64,000 nucleotides of DNA, from NCBI GenBank assembly GCA_025057905.1, contig JANWUX010000002.1, forward strand, positions 1 through 64,000. Direction: 5' to 3'. This DNA is from Patescibacteria group bacterium (GTDB taxonomy: Bacteria; Patescibacteriota; Microgenomatia; UBA1406; GWC2-37-13). Shown in pieces: positions 26,451 through 34,742 of this stretch. The notes beneath the pieces are model-generated. The model ran no database searches, was not told the origin of the DNA, and worked only from the letters and a program-made list of their open reading frames with translations. Position numbers and translations under genes: made by a program. How positions within the stretch are numbered: the first letter of the stretch is position 1; every line of letters starts with the position of its first letter.

Positions 26451-26875
26451 ATCTTAGTCTTTCAAAAAAAACTGGAGTATACCTTTGTAGATTTTTTGGT
26501 AGAAGTGTTAATGTTCTTTTGCTAGCGGTTGTTTCATGTAATTTCTGGCAGAGAAGAAAATACTGGTGACGGGTAAATAATAATTATCATTATTATCATG
26601 ATTTTGATTGGGTGTATTTCTCTCTACGCTCATGATTGTTAAATATATCAAATTTTGTATTTTTTTTCAATTTCTGTTTTTCTAAAGTTTTTTTATTGAA
26701 TTAGTAATTTTTTCTTTCATTTGAACACTTAACTTCTTCGTTCTGTCTTTTGGCTCGTTTGACAGTTTTAAAATTAAGGAGAATAAAAGGGTGAGTGGTT
26801 GAGAATATATTTTATGAAGACTTCCCAATCTTTTTTATTTACTACTTTATTAATTATGTCTCAATTAATTATGTC
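26451..26875. other. Intergenic, nothing recognised
   Basis: About 425 bp between convergent leuS and a small membrane protein gene. It contains short ATTATTATC-type low complexity (26578-26600) and a repeated TTAATTATGTCTCA at 26853-26876, but no gene or clear terminator. Confidence 0.4.
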
Positions 26876-27070
26876 TCACTTTTTGATTAAGTTGACAATA
26901 GCAGTGATGATGATGCTAATCAGTATCGAAGAGACAACCGGGAAGTAAAAAGTAAATTTTTCTCTTTGAATTAATATATCTCCCGGAAGCACCGGCCACC
27001 GAAAGCCAAGATTAACAATAATACCAAAGAAAATTAACAGCAAACCTGCTAAAAATAACCAATTACTCAT
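26876..27070 (-). CDS. DUF2905-like small membrane protein
   Basis: I chose the ATG at 27070 (MSNWLFLAGLLLIFFGI); an earlier Met would add 15 polar residues not typical of the family. The 64-residue protein has two hydrophobic helices separated by the DUF2905 signature (LPGDILIQREKFTFYFP). The family is widespread in bacteria and of unknown function. It stands alone in an AT-rich region. Confidence 0.75.
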   Translation of the reverse strand: MSNWLFLAGLLLIFFGIIVNLGFRWPVLPGDILIQREKFTFYFPVVSSILISIIITAIVNLIKK

Positions 27071-28309
27071 GTTAGCTGATGATTTTCTTATTATAGCTAA
27101 GAAAAGATCACGCAAATTTTACTTCTTTCGCAACAAGTCGAGATTTTTTTTATTCAAGATTTTTATCTCCCAAAGTTAACGCTTGATCGAAAAATATTCT
27201 TTGTTCTGATTTATTTGGTTTCTTATACTAAAGAAGTTTAAAATTTTGATTTAACTTTGTTAATTTTTTAAAATTATTTCGCTTAGAATGATCTCAAAAA
27301 ATACCAAGTTTATCACCAACGAGAAAAACCAAATAATATTGCTATAATTTATTATTACTGGATAATACAAATTTAACTTTTATTTTCATTTTTATTAATT
27401 CCTTAAATAAAGAAGAAAGTAAATTTGACATATTCTTTGGACAACTACGAATTTAAGTGCCAGACAAGGATTTATATCTATGAGTGATGAAGTAAAAAAA
27501 AGTATAAAAAAAAGAGTTAAATGAATTAAAAGCTAATATAGAATTATTAAAGAAATCTTCTTTTTTCAAAAATTATCCTTATAAAAAGAAAACTCGATTG
27601 AAAATAGAAAAACTAAATTTTTATTTTTATATTGGAAACCCGAAGGTGGTTGGAAAAAAATAGCTATCCTTACTGGGTTTAGTCAATCTTTATTAAATAA
27701 CATATACAGCTATCTTTCTTCGATAACTCATTCAGAAAAAGTTTGTGCAAAATTTTTTGATAATTTTAAAACCAAATAAATACCGGTTAATCTTTATAGA
27801 TTTATTTTTACATACCTCAAATATTTTTACAGCTCATTTAATTAATGATTATCAAAAAATTTTTAAACAAGCATCAACGAACATTGAAAAAAATAAGGAA
27901 TTAAAAAAATTGAAATAAACACACAAATTGGAAAAAGATTTTTTTAAAAAATAGCTGATTTACAAAATTTAAAAATTAAATGGAGTATTTAAAAGATATT
28001 TAAAAAATACATTTATAAACAATCAACCCTTTAAGGTAGGAAAAATTAAAATTTAAAAAAGAAAAAACAGATTCTGAAACAACTTCAAGACGATAAAAAA
28101 AATTAAAAATTATCCAGTGGTTGTCAGAATAATCCTGCTGATTAATAGAACAAAAACAAATTTTCTCTTTAAGAAATTAAAATTGACAAATTTTAAATAT
28201 TATAGAAGCTTAGAGTATATTAAATATTAAAAAAAAATTAATAAGAATTTGAAAATTATGTTGACAGTAAGTAGGTTTTTAATTTTTGACTTTAAATAAT
28301 ATTTTAATT
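27071..28309. other. AT-rich accessory stretch with one gene remnant
   Basis: About 1.2 kb without an intact gene. It is extremely A/T-rich with many short low-complexity runs. The only protein-like material is the remnant at 27480-27918. Confidence 0.5.
27480..27918 (+). pseudogene. Remnant of an unknown gene
   Basis: An ATG at 27480 opens MSDEVKKSIKK but stops after 14 codons. The next frames carry KELNELKANIELLKKSSFF, then GGWKKIAILTGFSQSLLNNI ... HSEKVCAKFFDNFKTK, then IFTAHLINDYQKIFKQAS up to a TAA near 27918. The pieces are protein-like and in order but need at least three frame changes. I do not recognise the family. Confidence 0.5.
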
Positions 28310-28828
28310 TTACCTAAATCTCCAATTATTCTCAAAATCTTTCGCTAATGGAGTCCAAATAGGATAGTGATTTTCGTTTTCATCAAGTCCTATCCTAAAA
28401 TTTCTGATATTAATTTTTTCGTCTTTTTCTTTTAATCCACCTTTTTTATAAAATACATTTTCAAGCCAGTACTGGTGTTGAATGTGAACATATCTAGCAA
28501 CGATCTTGCTTGGAACAATAAAAAATCTGAATTTATTTTTTCTTTTTTCTATATTAACGAAGCAATAGTACAAATCTTTATCAACAATCGACTCATGCTT
28601 CTTTGTCATTATCCAAGCCAGACAGTAACCAAATGTTTTTGATTTTATTGGTTTTGTGGCAAAGCTTGTTTTTACTTCAATTTTGAATAATTTTTTTGAT
28701 TTTGAATCAGATACAAGAATATCAACATTTTTAGTATTTCCCGAGGTGAGATTGGCATCATAACCATGAAGAATTAATTGAGATAAAACAGCAAATTCTC
28801 CGGCTAGTGAGATCTGGTTCTTTTCCAT
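28310..28828 (-). CDS. PD-(D/E)XK nuclease-fold protein
   Basis: The 172-residue protein shows the restriction-endonuclease-like core: an N-terminal helix with Glu (GEFAVLSQLILHGYDANL), GNTKNVDILV carrying the acidic residue, and FKIEVKTS supplying the E-x-K motif. This matches the 'PD(D/E)XK endonuclease' group used by restriction, repair and mobile-element proteins. No methyltransferase or partner lies beside it. Surrounding AT-rich remnants suggest an accessory, perhaps acquired, region. Activity is inferred. Confidence 0.65.
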   Translation of the reverse strand: MEKNQISLAGEFAVLSQLILHGYDANLTSGNTKNVDILVSDSKSKKLFKIEVKTSFATKPIKSKTFGYCLAWIMTKKHESIVDKDLYYCFVNIEKRKNKFRFFIVPSKIVARYVHIQHQYWLENVFYKKGGLKEKDEKINIRNFRIGLDENENHYPIWTPLAKDFENNWRFR

Positions 28829-29651
28829 AAATCTAGTTTTATTTTAGAAGAAGAATCAGGAATAGGTTAAAGAATTTTAAGAGATTATTATTATTGAACC
28901 ATAATATACTTTATTAATCAAAGGGGTAAAAAATTCTTACTGATCTTAGCTTTGATCGATTAAAAAAGTTAAGTAGATTTTATTTTAACAATCCTGGCTG
29001 AATATCAGATATCATCCCAAAAAGAATTCCATCAATTTCAAAGGAATTGAAAATAAAATTAACGACGTAAAGAGGAAGATAATTAAGAGAGGAATGAATA
29101 AATCAATAAAAATTGAAGGTCAAAAATTTAAAAATTAAAAATTCAAAATCAAATTTTGAAACTAATAAAAATCAAAATTAAAATTTTCAGAAGTTCGCCA
29201 GTCTGTCAAAACCAATAAAAAAGATCTGAAACAGGTCTGAGTGACAATTTTAAGTCTGGGATAACAATGTTCATTTTTGAAATACTTTTCTTTCTTTAAA
29301 ACTTAAAAAGTGAGCCGGAATGAGTTAAAAAAACAAAAATTTTAATCTTTTTTTCAAAAAGTTTTGATTTAATTTTTGAACCTTATATCAATTGACATAC
29401 TTTATCAAGAGAGCTTACATGGATAAAGTCAACTTCTCAGTAACCGGATCTTTGAAAAATATTCTTGGCTTAGGAGATTTTAAAAATAAAGTTAAAAAAA
29501 GTTTAATACGCTGAGCAAACTATAAAATGATAAAAATTCGCTAACAACCTTTTTCCTTGTTTTGTTTTATTTTTTTAGATTTTATCCTTTCTCAATCGTT
29601 TCTCAATCGATAAGTTTTTTTTAGAAGGATAAAAAAAACTGAGTTGATTTT
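28829..29651. other. AT-rich spacer, no gene recognised
   Basis: About 820 bp rich in AAATT-type low complexity (for example 29118-29190). I read all frames and saw no protein-like segment longer than about 20 residues, no tRNA and no repeat array. Confidence 0.45.
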
Positions 29652-29960
29652 TTATTTTTTTTCTTTATCTTGAGATTGAGATTTTTGAGATCTAATAGCT
29701 TTCAAATAATCTTCTTCAAATGGATGACCCTGACCATCAATGTTTCTTCTGTACCAGATTTTATCTACATCTTCACCTAGCTTATTTCTATATGTTAAAT
29801 TTCCAAAATCCATGTGGGCATCAATATCAAATGGAACACCAGTGATTTCTTGTCTAAATAACGGATCTAACCATTTATCTCCATAAAGTTTGAAACCTTC
29901 TTCGTCACTCATTGGATTTACTTTCCTGTTTTTGTTAGGAGAGGTTTCTTGAATGGTCAT
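29652..29960 (-). CDS. Hypothetical small soluble protein
   Basis: A 102-residue polar protein (LYGDKWLDPLFRQEITGVPF; DAHMDFGNLTYRNKLGEDVD; WYRRNIDGQGHPFEEDYLKA) with a charged low-complexity tail (SQKSQSQDKEKK). It has no signal peptide or membrane segment. The conserved-looking Trp/Asp/His pattern suggests a real folded protein, but I do not recognise a family. It ends about 50 bp before tRNA-Leu in transcription terms and may be independent. Confidence 0.5.
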   Translation of the reverse strand: MTIQETSPNKNRKVNPMSDEEGFKLYGDKWLDPLFRQEITGVPFDIDAHMDFGNLTYRNKLGEDVDKIWYRRNIDGQGHPFEEDYLKAIRSQKSQSQDKEKK

Positions 29961-30014
29961 TCTTCTTTAATATAATAAAAAAATTTTCAGTTTCAACTTT
30001 AGCTTCTAGTCTAG

Positions 30015-30100
30015 TGGCGCGGGTGGGAGTCGAACCCACACGGGCTTTTCAACCCACGGGTTTTTGAGACCCGCCTGTCTGCCAATTCCAGCACCGCGCC
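30015..30100 (-). tRNA. tRNA-Leu (CAA)
   Basis: A cloverleaf of 86 nt with GGCGCGG/CCGCGCC acceptor, long variable arm, and anticodon loop CTCAAAA giving CAA (codon UUG). The CCA end is not encoded. Confidence 0.93.
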
Positions 30101-30151
30101 AGAAAGGTCCCTAAAGGTTTTTGATATATTATAAACCGTCAATAATAAGCC

Positions 30152-31477
30152 CTAAATTAAGGACAAAATAAACTCTCTCTCTTCAATCAACTTAATAGAT
30201 TCTTCTGTTGATAAAAACCAGATTTTTTTATTTTTGAGAACTCCCACTGCTTGGAAATTGGTTCTGGCTTCAAGAGAAGTTAGGCAGGTGGTGTTTAGTC
30301 TGTGAGAGTTTTTTTTCGTGTAGAAAACAAGTTTGCCATGCCAGGGTTGAACCCGGGAGGTTGTTTCTCGAATAAGAGAAAAGCCCAAATGATCGCCCGG
30401 TTTGGGATTAATAGACACCCGAAAGGCATATGGGCTGATAAATTTCTCGGGGAAAATTTTTGCCTTACGATCGGCCAGAACACCGATGTTATGAATAATT
30501 GCTTTTTTGAAGGAATAAACAACAATCTCTTTTCTTAGTTTTTCCCACTTTGGGTCAGATAGTTTCTGTTCAAATTTTTTCATTATTTCCATATAAACCT
30601 CAATTGGCTCAAGGCCAAGTTCTCTGGAAAAGTAGGTAATCTGATGATAAGGAAGAGAGTTTCTAATAGATCGCCAAAGCGGGACAAAGTTATTTTCAGC
30701 ATTTTCTTGGTCAACTATCGGATCAGCATCAACGAGGCTTTTTTCCGTTTTTTTGATATCTTCAAGATCTAAGAATCGGTAGAGTTTTTCATACTTTTTT
30801 TTAGCTTCTTCAATCATCATTTTTCTTAGAGTTTTCTTTTTTTCTGGTATGAATAGTTCTAGAAAGTCTTCATAGTCAATAATTTTTAGATGGGTGAGTT
30901 TTTTTTCTTTGATTAGGTTTTGAAGTTTTTTCTGATAGGATAATAAGTAAGGCAAACATAGATCAAAGGCCTCAAGAAATCTTTTTCCTTCAGAGAGAAT
31001 AATAAACTGGCAACCGAAAGGATAAAAATGACCGACTACTCGACAGTAGGTGTTTAGGTTATAAAAAGAAATAATTTCAGCAAGATCAAGTTCTGATTCA
31101 TTGGCCGCCTCGGTTTTAAGATAACAGATATTTTTTCGAGTGAACATAAGGCCGACAAAAAATATCGGCCTTCTCTCTCTGAAGGAATTAATGACTTTTT
31201 CAAGAACTTGATTGTAGCTAGGTCCCTTTATTTTTTGTTTCCTGAAGGGGTAGTGATAAATTGCCAGGGCAGTAGCTTCATTATAATTAAGGTTCTTTTT
31301 CTTGATCTTTTCAATGAATCTCTCAGAAAGTTGGTTAAAAGACTTTAAAATTGTCGTCTCTAAATAACTTAGAGATTCTTGATTGAGAGAATCGTTCTTT
31401 TTAATTAGGTTTAGATACTCTTTCGGGTTAACTTTTTTAAGGAGGAGATCGAATTTATTTTCATAATGTTTTTTCAC
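30152..31477 (-). CDS. Isonitrile synthase-like (PvcA/DIT1 family) protein
   Basis: The 441-residue protein follows the order of the pyoverdine/dityrosine biosynthesis (PvcA, IsnA, DIT1) family. There is a strand with RRPIFFVGLMFTRKN at 102-116 (family: FPxKSPN, here diverged), then LDLAEIISFYNLN, then YPFGCQFIILSEGKRF at 152-167 (family: SDGRVF). Late in the protein comes FRVSINPKPG with PWHGKLVF at 378-386 (family: IRLSIHP ... PWHGV). Family enzymes turn the amine of Tyr or Trp into an isonitrile using ribulose-5-phosphate, or make related formyl products. No partner oxygenase is adjacent. The call is tentative because key motifs are drifted. Confidence 0.5.
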   Translation of the reverse strand: MKKHYENKFDLLLKKVNPKEYLNLIKKNDSLNQESLSYLETTILKSFNQLSERFIEKIKKKNLNYNEATALAIYHYPFRKQKIKGPSYNQVLEKVINSFRERRPIFFVGLMFTRKNICYLKTEAANESELDLAEIISFYNLNTYCRVVGHFYPFGCQFIILSEGKRFLEAFDLCLPYLLSYQKKLQNLIKEKKLTHLKIIDYEDFLELFIPEKKKTLRKMMIEEAKKKYEKLYRFLDLEDIKKTEKSLVDADPIVDQENAENNFVPLWRSIRNSLPYHQITYFSRELGLEPIEVYMEIMKKFEQKLSDPKWEKLRKEIVVYSFKKAIIHNIGVLADRKAKIFPEKFISPYAFRVSINPKPGDHLGFSLIRETTSRVQPWHGKLVFYTKKNSHRLNTTCLTSLEARTNFQAVGVLKNKKIWFLSTEESIKLIEEREFILSLI

Positions 31478-31583
31478 AAGAAATTAGTTTACCAAAAAAG
31501 GTATTGCTTAAAATTGATTTGTGGTAGTTGTTGATTTTTTTTCATTTTTTTCACTTATAATTAATATAACTTCATTTAAATTT

Positions 31584-31656
31584 GCGCGCATAGCTCAGTT
31601 GGTAGAGCGCTTCGTTGACATCGAAGAGGTCTATGGTTCGAGTCCATATGCGCGCA
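31584..31656 (+). tRNA. tRNA-Val (GAC)
   Basis: A 73-nt cloverleaf with GCGCGCA/TGCGCGC acceptor and anticodon loop TTGACAT, giving GAC (codons GUC/GUU). CCA is not encoded. A TATAAC box lies 13 nt upstream (31565-31570). pheS begins 13 nt after the tRNA, so a joint transcript is likely. Confidence 0.94.
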
Positions 31657-31669
31657 CAGATTCTCCTTT

Positions 31670-32704
31670 ATGATTAAAGAATTAGAGCAGTGGCACTATC
31701 AAGAAGAGATTGACTCAATAAAAACTCCACAAGAGTGGGAAGTTGTCAATGTCTCTCTTCTTGGAAGAAGAGGTAAGCTCAATCAACTATTTCAAAAACT
31801 CAAGGACTTGCCTGAGAAAGAACGAAAGCAAGCTGGTCAAAGATTAAATCAAATAAAAAGAGAGATCATTAATCTTCTTGAGGCGAAAAAAAAAGAGATT
31901 GATGAGAGAAAAAAGTCTATCTTCGTTGACCCAACTCTTCCGGGCAGAAAATACCCACAAGGAACTCTTCATCCGTTAACTTATGTTATTGAAGAGATTG
32001 TTTCGATTTTTTCTTCTTTAGGATTTATTAGAGTTTCCTATCCGGAAGTCGAGTGGGAGTATTTTTCTTTTGAGGCACTCAATATGCCTAAAGGTCATCC
32101 GGCCCGGGATGATTTTGAAACTTTTTTTATTGACTTTCCGGAGGACAAAAATTACGGCCGGATGCTTTTGTCACCTCATACCTCCTCAGGCCAGAACCGG
32201 GAGATGAAACGAGTCAAGCCGCCGATCAGGATGATCAATATCGCCAAAACCTACCGACCAAACTGGGATGCCACCCACACGCCAATGTTTCATCAGTTTG
32301 AAGGCTTGTGTATCGACAGAAATATCAACGTCACTCATCTAAAGGGGACAATCGATTACTTTGTCAAACGGTTTTTTGGGGACAAGAGGACGATTCGGCT
32401 TCGGCCAGCTCATTTTCGGTTCACTGAGCCATCTTTTGAGATCGATGTTTCATGTGGAGTTTGCCAAGGACAAGAAAGCCAGAGAGAAAAATGTCGAGTC
32501 TGCAAGTCTGGTTGGCTTGAATTGGCCGGCGCCGGAATGGTTCACCCGAATGTCTTGCGGGCTGGTGGTATTAATCCTCATGAATACTCAGGTTGGGCTT
32601 TTGGATTTGGCCCCGAGCGATGCATGATGATGAGAGAGGAGATGAAGATCGAAGACATTAGGATTTTGTATAGCGGTGATGTCCGATTTTTAGAGAGATT
32701 TTAA
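31670..32704 (+). CDS. pheS: Phenylalanyl-tRNA synthetase alpha subunit
   Basis: The 344-residue protein has an N-terminal coiled-coil tRNA-binding arm (LLGRRGKLNQLFQKLKDLPE). The class II catalytic core follows: HPLTYVIEEIVSIFSSLGF, HTSSGQNREMKRVKPPIRMI, TYRPNWDATHTPMFHQFEGL, RLRPAHFRFTEPSFEIDVSC and motif 3 GFGPERCMMM. It pairs with PheT, encoded 6 bp downstream, as an alpha2beta2 enzyme. Four cysteines (CGVCQGQESQREKCRVC) may bind zinc; this small insertion is seen in some bacterial PheS. Confidence 0.95.
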   Translation: MIKELEQWHYQEEIDSIKTPQEWEVVNVSLLGRRGKLNQLFQKLKDLPEKERKQAGQRLNQIKREIINLLEAKKKEIDERKKSIFVDPTLPGRKYPQGTLHPLTYVIEEIVSIFSSLGFIRVSYPEVEWEYFSFEALNMPKGHPARDDFETFFIDFPEDKNYGRMLLSPHTSSGQNREMKRVKPPIRMINIAKTYRPNWDATHTPMFHQFEGLCIDRNINVTHLKGTIDYFVKRFFGDKRTIRLRPAHFRFTEPSFEIDVSCGVCQGQESQREKCRVCKSGWLELAGAGMVHPNVLRAGGINPHEYSGWAFGFGPERCMMMREEMKIEDIRILYSGDVRFLERF

Positions 32705-32710
32705 AAAGCA

Positions 32711-34702
32711 ATGAACATAAAAATTACTTACAACTGGCTTCTGGATTTTCTTGAGACAAAAGCTTCGCCGGCGGAGTTGCAAAAGTATTTGTCCTTGTCT
32801 GGACCATCGATTGAAAGAGTTGAAAAAGTTGAAGATGACTATGTTTTTGATGTCGAGATTATCTCAAATCGAGTTGACACTGCCTCGGTTTTTGGAATAG
32901 CTCAAGAGGCAACCGCAATTTTGCCAAGATACGGAATTAGAGCCAGATTAAAAATTAATCCGTTTGAAAAGTTTAGGTTTGAAAAGATAAAAAACAAATT
33001 CAACGAACATTTAAAGATATCAGTTGAGGTAGATCAAAAGCTTTGCTCCCGCTTTACCGCTTTAATTTTTGACAATTTAACCTTAGGTCGTTCTCCTGAC
33101 TTTATCCAGAAAAGACTTAAGGCTTCAGGAATAAAAGTTATCAACAACATCGTCGATATTTCCAACTACCTGATGTTAACCTTGGGCCAGCCGGTTCATA
33201 TGTTTGATTTTGACAAGATTTTCGATCAAAAAATGATCTTGCGGGGGTCAAAAAAAGGGGAAAAGATAAAAATTCTCGACGGCCGGCTTGCTAATCTGCC
33301 GGAAGGAAGTATTGTGATTGAAGATGGAGAGGGAGAGTTAACAGATTTGTGCGGAATTATGGGGGGGGCAAAGTCAGCTATAAGTCATCAAACAAAAAGA
33401 GTCATTCTCTTTGTTCAAACCTACAAAAAAGAGCTAATTCGAAAAACCACAATGGCCACAGGTGTAAGAACTCTGGCAGCTACCTACTTTGAAAAAGGGA
33501 TTGATGAGGAGCGGGTCGAACCAACAATTGTTTACGGGGCAGAGCTGCTTGAAAAATATGCGAATGCCAAAATCGCTTCGAATTTAATCGATATCTATCC
33601 AAATCCCTATCAAGGAAAAAAAATTCGGGCTCCATACTCTATCTTCGAAAAAGTCATCGGCGAAAAAATTGATAAGTCAACAATAAACGAAATCTTAACA
33701 AGTCTTGGATTTAAGCTTCAGGAGAAAGGAGAGGCATTTGAGGTTGTCGTTCCCTCGTACCGAAAAGATGACATTTCAATTCCCGAAGACTTAGTGGAAG
33801 AAGTCGCCAGAATTTGGGGCTATGACAGAATCGGTGTTAATCTTCCTCCTCCAGCGATAGTTAATCAGCCAAGAGAGTTTGAGGAACTTTTTAGATTTTC
33901 AATTAAGACAAAATACTTTTTGAAGCATCTTGGCCTAGATGAAGTAATCAATTATTCAATGATTTCCAAGACTATGATTAAACAGTGGCAATTGGACGAG
34001 AAAAGACACTTGCGATTGTCAAACACCATCTCAAAAGAAATCGAGTATCTGCGTTTGACGTTGCTGGCTTCGCTCTATAAAAACATCTTTGAAAATACCG
34101 GCAGACGGGAGATTTTAAAATTCTTTGAACTGGCAAAGGTTTATTATCGAAAAAAAAACGAGCTTCCGGAAGAGAGATACAAGCTAGCTTTGGCCGTCAA
34201 CACTGATTACTTTGATCTTAAAGGAATAATAGAGATGCTTTTGTCTGAGTTTAACCTCAATGAGGTTGAGTTTGAAAGAGGAATCTCTGATCAATTTTAT
34301 TGCAATTTTTTTAATCCTGAAGTTTCCGCAACTGGTTTTATAAAAAATCAAGAAGCTTTTTATCTAGGCCAATCGAAGATAAATGAGCGTGTTTTTTTTG
34401 CCGAGATTGATTTTGAAACTCTTGTGAAGTACTCAAGACTTCTCAAGACCTATATTCCGCTTAATCCTTACTCAGTAATAAAGCTTGATTTAAGGGTTAG
34501 ACTAGACATAAATAAATCTTTTTCCAAGATCAAGAAAAAAATTTTCTCAATGTCAAACTTAATCCAAAGAATTGAGGTCATTGACCAGTATCAGGATAAA
34601 ATTACTCTTAGATTTTATTTCAACGATCCAGAACGAAACTTAACAGAAGAAAGAGCTAAAGAAGATTTGACAAAGATTGAAAAAATTATTTATGATTTGT
34701 AG
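32711..34702 (+). CDS. pheT: Phenylalanyl-tRNA synthetase beta subunit, short form
   Basis: The 663-residue protein is about 130 shorter than E. coli PheT. The first residues (ITYNWLLDFLETKASPAELQ) lead directly to the B3/4 domain (VEIISNRVDTASVFGIAQEA), so the EMAP/OB tRNA-binding domain is missing. The B3/4 editing part (KVINNIVDISNYLMLTLGQP), the B5 domain (VVPSYRKDDISIPEDLVEEV), the catalytic-like core (LRLTLLASLYKNIFEN) and the C-terminal anticodon-binding FDX-ACB domain (VIKLDLRVRLDINKSFSKI) are present. Short PheT proteins occur in several reduced bacteria. Confidence 0.93.
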   Translation: MNIKITYNWLLDFLETKASPAELQKYLSLSGPSIERVEKVEDDYVFDVEIISNRVDTASVFGIAQEATAILPRYGIRARLKINPFEKFRFEKIKNKFNEHLKISVEVDQKLCSRFTALIFDNLTLGRSPDFIQKRLKASGIKVINNIVDISNYLMLTLGQPVHMFDFDKIFDQKMILRGSKKGEKIKILDGRLANLPEGSIVIEDGEGELTDLCGIMGGAKSAISHQTKRVILFVQTYKKELIRKTTMATGVRTLAATYFEKGIDEERVEPTIVYGAELLEKYANAKIASNLIDIYPNPYQGKKIRAPYSIFEKVIGEKIDKSTINEILTSLGFKLQEKGEAFEVVVPSYRKDDISIPEDLVEEVARIWGYDRIGVNLPPPAIVNQPREFEELFRFSIKTKYFLKHLGLDEVINYSMISKTMIKQWQLDEKRHLRLSNTISKEIEYLRLTLLASLYKNIFENTGRREILKFFELAKVYYRKKNELPEERYKLALAVNTDYFDLKGIIEMLLSEFNLNEVEFERGISDQFYCNFFNPEVSATGFIKNQEAFYLGQSKINERVFFAEIDFETLVKYSRLLKTYIPLNPYSVIKLDLRVRLDINKSFSKIKKKIFSMSNLIQRIEVIDQYQDKITLRFYFNDPERNLTEERAKEDLTKIEKIIYDL

Positions 34703-34742
34703 AAATTAAAACTTTTGTAATTTTCTTTTTTTCATAAACAAT

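Noticed and set aside
29100-29200. Short AAATT-type repeats that could look like a CRISPR array
   Set aside because: No constant repeat with regular spacers and no cas genes; simple low complexity.
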